Notes under the pieces: generated by a model
Told to the model about the DNA's origin: nothing
The model's database searches: none
The model's input: the letters and a program-made list of their open reading frames with translations, nothing else
Part shown: piece after piece, positions 35,148 through 43,545 of the stretch
Numbering within the stretch: position 1 is the first letter of the stretch
How the letters are laid out: each line of letters opens with the position of its first letter
Translations under genes and position numbers: made by a program
Assembly: GCA_903875225.1 (NCBI GenBank)
Contig: CAIQVJ010000085.1
Span: 91,489 to 155,488, forward strand
Origin: an uncultured Pseudomonadota bacterium
Lineage (GTDB): Bacteria; Myxococcota_A; UBA796; SXON01
Reading direction: 5' to 3'
Length of the DNA stretch: 64,000 nucleotides

Positions 35148-36403
35148 TAGCCCGGGACCCCATAGTCGCGGATCGGCTCGATGCGCGGCTGCGCGCCATC
35201 GTTCACCACCTCTTCGGTGATGATCACTTCCTTGATGTTCTCCTGCGACGGGAGCTCGTACATGATGTCGAGCATCACCGACTCGATGATGCTGCGCAGT
35301 CCGCGCGCTCCCGCCTTCCGCTTGTGGCCCTTGGTCGCGATCGCAGTGAGCGCACCGGGCGTGAACGTGAGCTTGACCTTCTCGAACTTGAACAGCTTCT
35401 GGTACTGCTTCACGAGGCTGTTGCGCGGCTCGGACAGCACGTGCACGAGGTCCTCGACCTTGAGCGGCTCGAGCGTGGCGATGACCGGGAGGCGCCCGAT
35501 GAACTCGGGGATGAGCCCGAACTTCTCGAGGTCCTCGGTCTGGGTGAGGCTGATCGCCGCGTTGCGACGCGTGTCGTCCGCCGAGAGGTCGCGCGCGAAG
35601 CCCACGGACTTGCGGCCCAGCCGCTCGGAGACGATGGCCTCGATGCCCTCGAAGCTCCCGCCGCAGATGAACAGGATGTTGGTGGTGTCGATCTGCAGGA
35701 ACTCGGGGTTGGGCATGCGCTTGTTGCCCTTCACCTGGATGTTCGAGCTCGTGCCCTCGAGCAGCTTGAGCAGGGCCTGCTGTACGCCCTCCCCGCTCAC
35801 GTCGCGGCTCACCGTGCTGGAGTGCGACTTGCGTGCCAGCTTGTCGACCTCGTCGATGAACACGATGCCCTTCTGGGTCTTCTCCACGTTGTTCCCAGAC
35901 GCGTGGTACAGGTTCAGGATGATGTTCTCGACGTCCTCACCGACGTAGCCAGCCTCGGTGAGCGCGGTGGCATCGGCCACCACGATGGGCACGTCGAGCA
36001 TGCGCGCGAGGGTCTGCGCCATGAGGGTCTTCCCGGTGCCCGTCGGCCCGATCACGAGCACGTTCGACTTCTGGATCTCGACGTCGCTCGGAACATCCTT
36101 CTTCTGTGCGTACACCTCGAGCCGCTTGTAGTGGTTGTACACCGCCACCGCGATCTTGCGCTTGGCCGACTCCTGCCCGATCACGTACTGGTCGAGGTAG
36201 CCCTTGATGCGGGCCGGTGAGGGGATCCGGCTGTTGCCGAGCGGCCCGGTGGTGGGGCTGCGGTCTTCCCGGATGATGTCGAGGCACAGGCGGATGCACT
36301 CGTTGCAGATGTTCACGTTCGGGCCGGAGATGATCTTCTCCACCTCCCGAGGCGACTTGTTGCAGAAAGAGCACGTCAGCCCGGCGTTCGGGTATTTCGG
36401 CAT
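35147..36403 (-). CDS. clpX: ATP-dependent Clp protease ATP-binding subunit ClpX
   Basis: ClpX unfolds tagged substrates and feeds them to ClpP. The 418-residue protein has the N-terminal four-cysteine zinc domain (Cys11, Cys14, Cys33, Cys36), Walker A GPTGTGKT, the GYVGEDVENI pore region, Walker B IVFIDEVDKLA, the IGF-type ClpP loop in this region, and the C-terminal KRKAGARGLRSIIE. All expected parts are present. clpP is not next to it here; instead yqgE, a kinase and a wall hydrolase follow. Confidence 0.97.
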   Translation of the reverse strand: MPKYPNAGLTCSFCNKSPREVEKIISGPNVNICNECIRLCLDIIREDRSPTTGPLGNSRIPSPARIKGYLDQYVIGQESAKRKIAVAVYNHYKRLEVYAQKKDVPSDVEIQKSNVLVIGPTGTGKTLMAQTLARMLDVPIVVADATALTEAGYVGEDVENIILNLYHASGNNVEKTQKGIVFIDEVDKLARKSHSSTVSRDVSGEGVQQALLKLLEGTSSNIQVKGNKRMPNPEFLQIDTTNILFICGGSFEGIEAIVSERLGRKSVGFARDLSADDTRRNAAISLTQTEDLEKFGLIPEFIGRLPVIATLEPLKVEDLVHVLSEPRNSLVKQYQKLFKFEKVKLTFTPGALTAIATKGHKRKAGARGLRSIIESVMLDIMYELPSQENIKEVIITEEVVNDGAQPRIEPIRDYGVPG

Positions 36404-36471
36404 CAGGACCTCGGAGCACTCTCTGCTCCCTGCGGGGAGAGGGTTGCGAAAAAAGCACGCACAGCAGTGTA

Positions 36472-36500
36472 CTTGTAAGGGCTGCCCGATCGTGCGGCAA
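36472..36500 (-). promoter_or_regulatory. Sigma70-like promoter for the clpX operon
   Basis: TTGCCG (36500-36495) and TACAAG (36477-36472) are 17 bp apart on the minus strand. Initiation near 36465 would leave a leader of about 60 nt before the clpX ATG. Confidence 0.5.
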
Positions 36501-36507
36501 GATCGCG

Positions 36508-36534
36508 GAAAAAGAGAAGTCCTGCGACAGGACT
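36508..36534 (-). terminator. Intrinsic terminator of the small lipoprotein gene
   Basis: On the minus strand AGTCCTG-TCG-CAGGACT (36534-36518) forms a perfect seven-pair stem with a three-base loop, followed by TCTCTTTTTCC. The stem overlaps the stop codon of the lipoprotein gene. It separates that gene from the clpX promoter just downstream. Confidence 0.75.
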
Positions 36535-36988
36535 ACGGTGCGGTCGTCACATAGTCGACGGCTGCGGAGGCGTGCCCCTCGGCGTCGGTGACGATGAACC
36601 GGAGCGTCACGTCGCCCTGCGAGCTGCACCCGATCCCATCGTATTCGGCCCGGAAACTCCCGAAACACTGGCCGTTGCCGCAGGCGAGCACGTAGCTCGC
36701 GAGCTCCCCCCCGGCGGAGCTCAACACGGAGACGGTCCCGTCCGAAACGGTTGTGGCACCCTGGGGATCGTCCACCGTGAGCGCCAGGTCCCAGCTCTCA
36801 CCGGCGGACTGGTACTCGGCACAATTCACGGTGTCGACGCTCACGATGGTGGGCGAGACGTCGTCGGGGTGCGCGGTGTCGTCCGTACCGTCGTGGCTGT
36901 CGGTCGTGGAGTCGGTGTTGGAGTCGCCGCCCTTGCCGGTGCAGGCGACGAGCGCGGGGAAGAGCAGGACCAGCGATAGGCGTTTCAT
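36533..36988 (-). CDS. Small lipoprotein with Asp/Thr/Ser linker
   Basis: The 151-residue product has a short signal peptide ending in the lipobox LVAC (Cys16), an Asp/Thr/Ser/His-rich linker of about 25 residues, and a beta-rich domain (TIVSVDTVNCAEYQSAGESW, DVTLRFIVTDAEGHASAAV) with four cysteines that may pair. The family is not recognised; the fold looks immunoglobulin-like. It starts at an ATG preceded at six bases by TATACT and ends in an intrinsic terminator, so it is a self-contained single-gene unit. Confidence 0.75.
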   Translation of the reverse strand: MKRLSLVLLFPALVACTGKGGDSNTDSTTDSHDGTDDTAHPDDVSPTIVSVDTVNCAEYQSAGESWDLALTVDDPQGATTVSDGTVSVLSSAGGELASYVLACGNGQCFGSFRAEYDGIGCSSQGDVTLRFIVTDAEGHASAAVDYVTTAP

Positions 36989-36994
36989 GGCCCC

Positions 36995-37000
36995 AGTATA
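36995..37000 (-). promoter_or_regulatory. Leaderless -10 element of the small lipoprotein gene
   Basis: TATACT on the minus strand is the best -10 match in the set and lies exactly six bases before the ATG at 36988. No Shine-Dalgarno sequence is present. Confidence 0.55.
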
Positions 37001-37016
37001 GCCGACGCTCACCCTC

Positions 37017-38369
37017 TCAGCCCTCATGCTCCGATGCGAACGCCCGGAAAGCGGCGACGGTCTCGCGCAGGCGCTGGCGACGCTCCGGCAGCACGGCCTC
37101 CTCGATCGGGTCCACGCCGTGGGGCAGCTCCACGAAGGCCGGCTCACCGCCGACCGTCGAGACGGGCGCCGACGACCACACGTCCTGACGGGACAGGAAT
37201 CGCCGATCCCCCTCCACGAAGGCGATCTGGTCGTATCGGTACCGCTGGAGCGTGCGCCCCTGGTTGTTGTACCAGGAGGACTGCATCACGGGCAGGCTGC
37301 GCTCGGGCTCCTCGGTGATGTGGAACAGGCCGCGAGGGTCACCGACCTCCCGGAGCACGCCGTGGAACACGTCGCGAGCGCTGACGGGGGTGTCCACCAC
37401 CTGGCCAGCGCCCTCACCATCGGCGCGCAGCCAGAAAAGCGGCACCCGGTTGCCGGCGTCCGCTACATTGGAGAAATGGTACGACCATCCCTGCTCGCCG
37501 AAGCAGTCCCCGTGATCGGACCCGAAGATCACGAGGTTTCCGTCGTCCTCGCGCAACTCCCGGATGAACGCATCGACCTTCCCCGCCACGAACTCCCACG
37601 CCAGCCGCTGGCGCTCGCGCAGGAGGTGCATCTGCGGCGGCGCGATGGGGTTGCCCTCCCGAGTGAGCCACGTCTGGTTCACCAGGTGGTAGAGCGCGAG
37701 CACCTCGCGGATGCGGCCGACGAGGCCCTCTGCCGTGGTCTCGAAGGTGGGCGCCACATGGTAGGGAAAGTGCGTCTCCATCAGATTGAGAAAGAGGAAG
37801 CTTCCCTTTCCACGCGCTTCGTTGTCCTTGAGCACGCGCCGGGCATGGGCGAAGATGGTGTCGACCGTCGTCTGCAGCCACACCTTCGAGGCCTCGAAGT
37901 CCTCGGAGAGCTTCCCCATCACGAAGTCGGTCGTCAGGATCTTCTTCCGGAGCCGCGGCTTGCCGGCCAGGACCATGATCTGGTGGATCTTCCGGTGGAC
38001 GGCAGGGACGTGCTGCCAGATGCGGCGGACTTCGTCGAACCCCTCGTCCAGCCCGAACACCTCGGTGGTGGCGACGTTTGCGGTGATCTGGTGGGTCGAG
38101 TAGCCGTGCTCCCGCAGGATGCCGGCGAGCGTCGGCACGCCCTTGCGAAGCCCGCGCGAGTGCGTGTCCGCCCCGTGCTCATGCGGCATCAAACCGGTGA
38201 ACAGGCTCGCCGTGGCGGGCAGCGTCCAGCACCCGCCAGACCGGGCCTGTGTGAACCGGGTGGCGTTTGCCGTGACGAACTCGAGGCCCACGGGCGCGCC
38301 GGTCGGATGGACCGAGTCGTAGCGGACCGAATCCGCTATCAGGAGGATGATGTTCCGGGGCTTGCTCAT
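37017..38369 (-). CDS. Alkaline-phosphatase-superfamily (sulfatase-like) hydrolase
   Basis: The 450-residue protein begins NIILLIADSVRYDS, the metal-binding strand of the sulfatase branch, and keeps LFTGLMPHEHGADTHS, LNLMETHFPYHV and VIFGSDHGDCFGEQGW with the remaining metal ligands. The sulfatase C/S-x-P-x-R signature that becomes formylglycine is absent; the corresponding stretch is CWTLPATASLFTG, as in the phosphodiesterase/phosphoglycerol transferase-like members that use Thr or Ser. It has no signal peptide. AAGGA precedes the ATG. Confidence 0.8.
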   Translation of the reverse strand: MSKPRNIILLIADSVRYDSVHPTGAPVGLEFVTANATRFTQARSGGCWTLPATASLFTGLMPHEHGADTHSRGLRKGVPTLAGILREHGYSTHQITANVATTEVFGLDEGFDEVRRIWQHVPAVHRKIHQIMVLAGKPRLRKKILTTDFVMGKLSEDFEASKVWLQTTVDTIFAHARRVLKDNEARGKGSFLFLNLMETHFPYHVAPTFETTAEGLVGRIREVLALYHLVNQTWLTREGNPIAPPQMHLLRERQRLAWEFVAGKVDAFIRELREDDGNLVIFGSDHGDCFGEQGWSYHFSNVADAGNRVPLFWLRADGEGAGQVVDTPVSARDVFHGVLREVGDPRGLFHITEEPERSLPVMQSSWYNNQGRTLQRYRYDQIAFVEGDRRFLSRQDVWSSAPVSTVGGEPAFVELPHGVDPIEEAVLPERRQRLRETVAAFRAFASEHEG

Positions 38370-38449
38370 GCGCGGTCCTTCTTACCACCCCGGCGACCCG
38401 GGGCTGGCGCGCGCTTAGCACCTCCGCAGAACCGGTGCATGTCTCCCGG

Positions 38450-39418
38450 ATGAACTCCCTTCACTCGCCCCCCTCCGATCTCCCTCCGAGCCCGCCCCCG
38501 CGTCGCTGGGGCGGGCTTGCGGCGGCGCTGGTGATGGCAGCCGCCGCGGGTGCCATGCTGTGGAACCTCCAGCCCCTCCTGGACGTGCTGCACCGCACCG
38601 GCCAGCACCTCGCCGGGCTGGGCGAGCTGCAGTGGCGGAGCGCTTCGGGAGACTGGCAGGCGATCGCACCGGCTGACGATGCCCGGCTCACGTGGTCGGC
38701 CGAGACCGCGTTCCTGCGTCCCGAATGGACCCAGATCGCTCCGGGCCTCGAGACCGCGGAGATCGGGCTGGCGCGGCCCCCCCACCCCCAGACCGTCCCC
38801 CTGTTCATCGTTCGCCTGCACCCTGAAAGATGGCACCTGCGCACGGTCGGCTACCCCGACTGGGCCGAGCACTCGCTCCCGGAGTTCGCCGAGAAGTGGA
38901 AGTTCACCCTGGCGGTGAACGCCAGCTTCTTCAGCAGCGAGGGCCCGATCGGGCTCGTGATCCAGGATGGGGTGGTTCGACATCGTCAGGCCTCCAGGAA
39001 AGCGTCGCATTTCCTGATAGACACACCAGGGGGCCGGATCCGAATAATGAATCAAAAGATGACGGAAATAGCCGGTGTAAACTCTGGTTTTCAGGGATTC
39101 CCCGCGATGATGACCCACGGCAGGCTGTACTCCTACGTGGCCTCCGGCGGGCGCGGCTTCGACGTGTTCACGGTCGACAGGCGCACAGCGGCGTGCACGG
39201 ATCGGGACGACAGGCTCCTGCTCATGGTCACCGACACACTCACCAACGGCCTCTCCTTCGCCGAGCTGGGCACCATCATGGGCGGCCTCGGCTGCACCGA
39301 CGGCATGGCGTTCGACGGCGGATCGAGCACCGCGCTGGAGCTGCGCGTGCCCGGGCACGAGCGCCACATCGCGGGGCTCAAGCCGGTGCAGGTGGTGCTG
39401 GGGATCGAGCCGATCTGA
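38450..39418 (+). CDS. Phosphodiester glycosidase (NAGPA/DUF2233 family) membrane-anchored protein
   Basis: The product (322 residues from ATG 38450; GTG 38435 is possible) has a proline-rich cytoplasmic N-terminus, one transmembrane helix (LAAALVMAAAAGAMLWNL) and an exported NAGPA domain: LAVNASFFSSEGPIGLVIQDG, GFQGFPAMMTHG and the late DGMAFDGGSSTALEL. The family removes N-acetylglucosamine from phosphodiester links or acts on wall sugars. Codons around 39000-39090 are distinctly more AT-rich than the surroundings. Confidence 0.8.
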   Translation: MNSLHSPPSDLPPSPPPRRWGGLAAALVMAAAAGAMLWNLQPLLDVLHRTGQHLAGLGELQWRSASGDWQAIAPADDARLTWSAETAFLRPEWTQIAPGLETAEIGLARPPHPQTVPLFIVRLHPERWHLRTVGYPDWAEHSLPEFAEKWKFTLAVNASFFSSEGPIGLVIQDGVVRHRQASRKASHFLIDTPGGRIRIMNQKMTEIAGVNSGFQGFPAMMTHGRLYSYVASGGRGFDVFTVDRRTAACTDRDDRLLLMVTDTLTNGLSFAELGTIMGGLGCTDGMAFDGGSSTALELRVPGHERHIAGLKPVQVVLGIEPI

Positions 39419-39426
39419 TCGACGCC

Positions 39427-40599
39427 TCAACGCTGCGCGGGTCGCTCCAGCGTCTCATCCGACGATCCCACCGAGTAGCTCCTGCCCTTCCACGTCACCT
39501 GCCCCATCCGGGACCGGCGCACCGAGTCGAGCAGCAGGCCGACGAGCATCGTCGCGCCGAGCGGCTGGAGGAGCCCGAACCTTCGGTCCTGGCCGAAGAT
39601 TCCGTCCATCCAGAACCGGACCGCCTGGATGAGCAGGATGACGGCGAGCGAAGCCACGAGTCCGGTCCAGTCGCGCTGCAGGAGAGCGACGACAGGAAGG
39701 AAGTACGGGACGACGAATTCGAACAGGACGAAGCCGGAGAGCAGGATCGGCACCACGGTGGAGTAGCGCATGCCCGCGTACAGGTTCTTGGTCCAGCCGA
39801 GCCAGAGCTCACGCAGGCTGGTGTACATCCGGCAGGAGAACAGCTCGCGCATGAACAGGACGCGGATCGGAAGGCCCTTCGCGACGAAGGCGCGGGCCAG
39901 GCCAACGTCGTCGAGGATGTCGGCCGCCACCGCGGCGTGCCCCCCGGCGAGGCGGTAGGCATCCGCCCGGACGAGGATGAACTGGCCGTTTGCGATGACC
40001 GCGGCGCTCCGGGCAGGGTCGTTCACCTTGTCCAGATCGTTGCCCGCGATGATCAAGCCTCCGACCGAAGGCTGGATGACCTTCTCCCAGAAGCTGCCCA
40101 TCTCGAGCTTCCCGAACCCCGAGAGGAACGCGACGCCGTCGGCGAGCGCCCGGGTGTGGGCCCGCGAGAGGGCGGCCGGGTGCACGCGCACGTCTGCGTC
40201 CAGGAAGAGGAGCCAGGTCCCGTCGGGCAGCGCCCCCACGGCCTGCATCGCGCGGTGCAGGGCCCAGGGCTTCCCCTTCCAGCCCGGAGGCAGGGGCCCG
40301 CCCCCGCCGAAAAACACCCGGGCGCCTGCCGTGAGCGCGATCGTGGCGGTGTCGTCGGTCGAGCCGTCGTCGTACACCACGATCTCGAAGTTCGTGTGGT
40401 CGGACCTGCGGAGCGCCGCGATGCAGAGGCCGATGTTCGCGGCCTCGTTCCGCGCGGGGATGACCACCACCAGGTGGGGCAGGTCGGGTCGGGACGGGGC
40501 CTCCGGGCCCAGTCGCCATCGATCCTCCGCCCGGCTGCGGCCGACCTTGACCGCCACCGAGAACCAGAACATCGCGATCAGCGCGCACGTGATCAGCAT
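39427..40599 (-). CDS. Membrane glycosyltransferase family 2 (HpnB/CrtQ-like)
   Basis: The 390-residue protein has an N-terminal membrane helix, a GT-A domain with VVIPARNEAANIG, VYDDGSTDDTA and LFLDADVRVHPAALSR (DxD), then an Asp-Asp region (ILDDVGLARAF), and three or four C-terminal membrane helices ending in MGQVTWKGRSYS. This layout matches the HpnB/CrtQ type that acts on hopanoid or carotenoid-like lipids. No hopanoid genes are nearby, so the acceptor is open. It follows the GH3-family gene after 26 bp and may have its own -10 element. Confidence 0.8.
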   Translation of the reverse strand: MLITCALIAMFWFSVAVKVGRSRAEDRWRLGPEAPSRPDLPHLVVVIPARNEAANIGLCIAALRRSDHTNFEIVVYDDGSTDDTATIALTAGARVFFGGGGPLPPGWKGKPWALHRAMQAVGALPDGTWLLFLDADVRVHPAALSRAHTRALADGVAFLSGFGKLEMGSFWEKVIQPSVGGLIIAGNDLDKVNDPARSAAVIANGQFILVRADAYRLAGGHAAVAADILDDVGLARAFVAKGLPIRVLFMRELFSCRMYTSLRELWLGWTKNLYAGMRYSTVVPILLSGFVLFEFVVPYFLPVVALLQRDWTGLVASLAVILLIQAVRFWMDGIFGQDRRFGLLQPLGATMLVGLLLDSVRRSRMGQVTWKGRSYSVGSSDETLERPAQR

Positions 40600-40606
40600 G
40601 GACCGG

Positions 40607-40612
40607 AGCTAA
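40607..40612 (-). promoter_or_regulatory. Possible leaderless -10 element for the glycosyltransferase
   Basis: TTAGCT lies seven bases before the ATG at 40599 on the minus strand, within the 26 bp gap after the GH3-family gene. Confidence 0.3.
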
Positions 40613-40625
40613 CGCGGCGCGACCG

Positions 40626-42263
40626 CTAGTCCCGACCCGACCGGACACCGAGGAACCGGGAAAATGCGTCGAACTCGACGACCACCGGGTCCTTGACCTG
40701 CGCCTCCGGCGCGCCAGCCGCGACCCGCTCGGTCCGCCACCGGGCGAACGTGCCCGCCGGCAGGTCCACCACGTGCGTCTCGGCCAGCCGCCCCGTCTGC
40801 CGCTTGCTCGCATATTCGAGGTTCTCCTCCTGCAGCGCGGCATCGAAGTGGGAGGCGTCGAAGCGCCAGCCGTCATCCGGGGCACGCTCGACCCACAGCA
40901 CGATCCGCGGCGGATCGGACCACTCGGTGGCCGCGCACACCCCCGTCGCGTGGCCGTGCACCCGCTGCGTGGCCGCCAGGACCTGGCCCTCGGTGACCTT
41001 CTCCCCGGTCGCATTCAGGAAGCTCCCGGACTTGCGCACGAACACCACCCGCGGCGCCCTGCCCAGCCACCCCGTCACCCGGACGAGGTCTCCCATGGCG
41101 TAGCGCCACAGCCCCGACTCGGTGGTCACGACGAGCTCGTACTCGCGGCCCACCTCCGCCTCGGTGGGGTCCAGGATCGCGCCGGCGTCGTCCCGCAGCT
41201 CCAGCACGTGCCCCCCGAGCCACAGCACGGGGTCGCCGTCGTCGACCGAGACCGCGAAGACGCCTTCGCTGGCGTGGATGCCCACCTCGCGCACGGGGAT
41301 GTCGCGCCCGAGCGCAGCGGGCAGCTTCGCCAGGAAGAACTTCGCCGAACCGCCGGTCCAGCAATTGATCCGCCGCAGGGGCCAGATCGAGGCGGGATGC
41401 GGGTTTTCACCCAGACGCACCCGGCCGAGCCCCCGCGCCAGCCGGCGGCGATCCGCGGGGTCGAGACCCGCGGCGGGGCCACGCCGCAGCGTTCCATCGG
41501 CGGCGTCCTGGCGCAGGTCGTCCCAGAACACCCCCAGCTTGCGGCAATAGAGCAGGATCGTAGATGGGTTTGCGGTGGTCCAGGAGCGGATGTCCTTTCC
41601 CAGGGCATGCCGGAGCAGCGTGTAGGCGCGGACCTCGGGGTCGGGGATGCTGCACACCGCGTAGGGAACCGCTGCGCGCATGCGGGTCCACCACGGTTGA
41701 TCCAGGAACATCCTGCCGGTGTTGCTCCCGATCGGGATGCCGCCGGCAGAGCGGGAGTGCTCGGCCGGGGAGATCACCGAGAGGGCCCTGCCCCCCGCCA
41801 GGCCCTCGTCGTCCCGCAGCAGGCCGAGCATCCAGAGCCGCTGTGCGATGTCGCAGCTCCGGATCCACGGCTCGTTGACGGGCAGGTGCTTGGGGCGCCC
41901 TGTCGTGCCGCTCGTCTCGACCAGGTGGCGCACCTCCCCGAGCGCCAGCACGCCGCGCTCACCCGCCTCCACACGGTCCAGGTAGGGCAGCATCTCGATG
42001 TGCTTGCGGACCGGCACCTTCTCTCGAAGCTCGGCCATGGACTCCGCGCCGGTCAGGCCGTGGTCTGCGAAGAACGCCGTTCCCACCCCGTTCTCGAGTA
42101 TCCTGGCCAGCCGGCGGGCCTGTGAGGCCTGCGGATCGGTGATCGACGCGTCGAACACGCGGACGGCGCGGCCCAGGAAGAGCCTCAGGATCCGGTAGGG
42201 GCCGTGCCCGCGGTCCGGGAACGGCGACTCCGGGGAAGCCGTCGGAACGAGTGCGGTGGTCAC
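40626..42263 (-). CDS. GH3 auxin-responsive-promoter family protein (acyl-adenylate amido synthetase fold)
   Basis: The 545-residue protein belongs to the GH3 superfamily, adenylating enzymes that conjugate acyl acids to amines. It has the ATP motif HLVETSGTTGRPKHLPVN, a central INCWTGGSAKFFLAKL and a GVFAVSVDDGDPVLW region, the YELVVTTESGLWRYAMGDLVRVTG motif and a C-terminal small domain with SGSFLNATGEKVTEGQVL. Plant GH3 enzymes act on hormones; bacterial substrates are mostly unknown. Its GTG overlaps the cobS stop (GTGA), so it is translated with a cobalamin gene. Confidence 0.85.
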   Translation of the reverse strand: MTTALVPTASPESPFPDRGHGPYRILRLFLGRAVRVFDASITDPQASQARRLARILENGVGTAFFADHGLTGAESMAELREKVPVRKHIEMLPYLDRVEAGERGVLALGEVRHLVETSGTTGRPKHLPVNEPWIRSCDIAQRLWMLGLLRDDEGLAGGRALSVISPAEHSRSAGGIPIGSNTGRMFLDQPWWTRMRAAVPYAVCSIPDPEVRAYTLLRHALGKDIRSWTTANPSTILLYCRKLGVFWDDLRQDAADGTLRRGPAAGLDPADRRRLARGLGRVRLGENPHPASIWPLRRINCWTGGSAKFFLAKLPAALGRDIPVREVGIHASEGVFAVSVDDGDPVLWLGGHVLELRDDAGAILDPTEAEVGREYELVVTTESGLWRYAMGDLVRVTGWLGRAPRVVFVRKSGSFLNATGEKVTEGQVLAATQRVHGHATGVCAATEWSDPPRIVLWVERAPDDGWRFDASHFDAALQEENLEYASKRQTGRLAETHVVDLPAGTFARWRTERVAAGAPEAQVKDPVVVEFDAFSRFLGVRSGRD

Positions 42264-42994
42264 AGGCACGCCCACACCCAGAGCTCGCGGATCTGCACGG
42301 CTGCACCGAGCACGTCGCCGTTGATCCCCCCGATCTTCGCGACCCACGAACGATGCCAGAGGAGGGGCAGACCGAGGACGCCCGCGACCGCGACGGAGGC
42401 GCGCTCCGGGCTCGACACCACCAGCAGGCCGACGGCGGCGACCGCGGGCAGTACGGCGAGCGCGGCATCGGTACGCGTGACGGCCCCCTTCAGCCCCGCG
42501 TAGAGTCCGGACGGAGAGGCCGCAGCGAAGCCCAGGACGTCGCCTGCCAGGACCGAACGGGCGAGGATCGCGCCGCCGAGCAGCCCCGGAACGATCGTCG
42601 CGTGATCGACGAGCGACTCGACTGCGGCGACGCGCAGGAGGAGCCAGAGCGCCACGCCTGCTGCGCCGAGGCCGCCGACGTGCGGATCCTTCATCACCGC
42701 CAACCTGCGAGCGGCGTCGCCGTTCACGAGCAGCCCGTCCAGGCAGTCCGAGAGGCCGTCGAGGTGGAACCCGCGCGTGAACCACTCGCCCGCAGCGACA
42801 GCCAGCACCGCGCCGAACAGCGGGTTCACGAGGAAGCTCCCGACTGTCAGCGCCCCGATCTGCACGACCCCGACGCCTGCGCCCACCAGGCCGTACCACC
42901 GGGTGGCGCGTGCGAGGTCGGCGGGGAGGACATCCGCGATCCGGGGCACCGGCACGCGGCTCAGGAACCCCCAGGCGAGCCAGAAGCTGCGCAT
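42260..42994 (-). CDS. cobS: Adenosylcobinamide-GDP ribazoletransferase CobS
   Basis: CobS joins adenosylcobinamide-GDP to alpha-ribazole to finish cobalamin. The 244-residue polytopic membrane protein has LSRVPVPRIADV near the start, GFHLDGLSDCLDGLLVNGDAARRLAVMKDPHVG (read in two overlapping motifs) and further hydrophobic segments, the normal pattern. Its ATG overlaps the cobU stop by one base and its own stop overlaps the GH3 gene. Confidence 0.93.
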   Translation of the reverse strand: MRSFWLAWGFLSRVPVPRIADVLPADLARATRWYGLVGAGVGVVQIGALTVGSFLVNPLFGAVLAVAAGEWFTRGFHLDGLSDCLDGLLVNGDAARRLAVMKDPHVGGLGAAGVALWLLLRVAAVESLVDHATIVPGLLGGAILARSVLAGDVLGFAAASPSGLYAGLKGAVTRTDAALAVLPAVAAVGLLVVSSPERASVAVAGVLGLPLLWHRSWVAKIGGINGDVLGAAVQIRELWVWACL

Positions 42995-43545
42995 CAGGGG
43001 TGCCCGGACTTGATCACCAGCGGAACCCCGGAGACCATGAGCGTGACGCGATCCGCGATCCGCGCCACGCGCTGGTTCAGGCGGCCCAGCCAGTCGCGGT
43101 ACAGGCGCGAGATGGGGTCCGGCGGCACGAGGCCCAGCCCCACCTCGTTCGTGACGAGGAAGACGGGGCGCTCACACGCCAGCAGCTGCACCTCCAGCTC
43201 CAGCACGCGCCGCTCGAACCCGGCAGGGTCGGGTCTGGTCTCCAGGAACTCGGCCGAACTCCCGAGAAACATCAGGTTCGAGCACCAGAGCGTCAGGCAG
43301 TCGACGATGAATACGGCCGGTCGCGGGTCGGAGAGCGCGGGCCCGAGGTCGATCGGAGCCTCGAAGGTGATGGACCGGTGGTCCCGCTCGGCGCGGTGGC
43401 CCCGGATCCGCTCCGCCATCTCGTCATCCAGCGCCGTCGCCGTCGCGATGAAGCCGACCGGCCCATCGGGCGCGAGCGCGAGCGCCTGCTCCAGCGCGAA
43501 GGTGCTCTTGCCAGAGCGGGCGCCCCCCGTGATCAGGTGCTTCAC
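42994..43545 (-). CDS. cobU: Adenosylcobinamide kinase / guanylyltransferase CobU
   Basis: The 183-residue protein opens with the P-loop TGGARSGKSTFAL (residues 6-18), has GFIATATALDDEM, the histidine region ERIRGHRAERD, VDCLTLWCSNLM and TNEVGLGLVPPDPISRLYRDWLG, all canonical. It phosphorylates adenosylcobinamide and adds GMP, giving the substrate of CobS, which follows it directly. The GTG start overlaps the phosphopantetheinyl transferase stop. Confidence 0.94.
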   Translation of the reverse strand: MKHLITGGARSGKSTFALEQALALAPDGPVGFIATATALDDEMAERIRGHRAERDHRSITFEAPIDLGPALSDPRPAVFIVDCLTLWCSNLMFLGSSAEFLETRPDPAGFERRVLELEVQLLACERPVFLVTNEVGLGLVPPDPISRLYRDWLGRLNQRVARIADRVTLMVSGVPLVIKSGHP

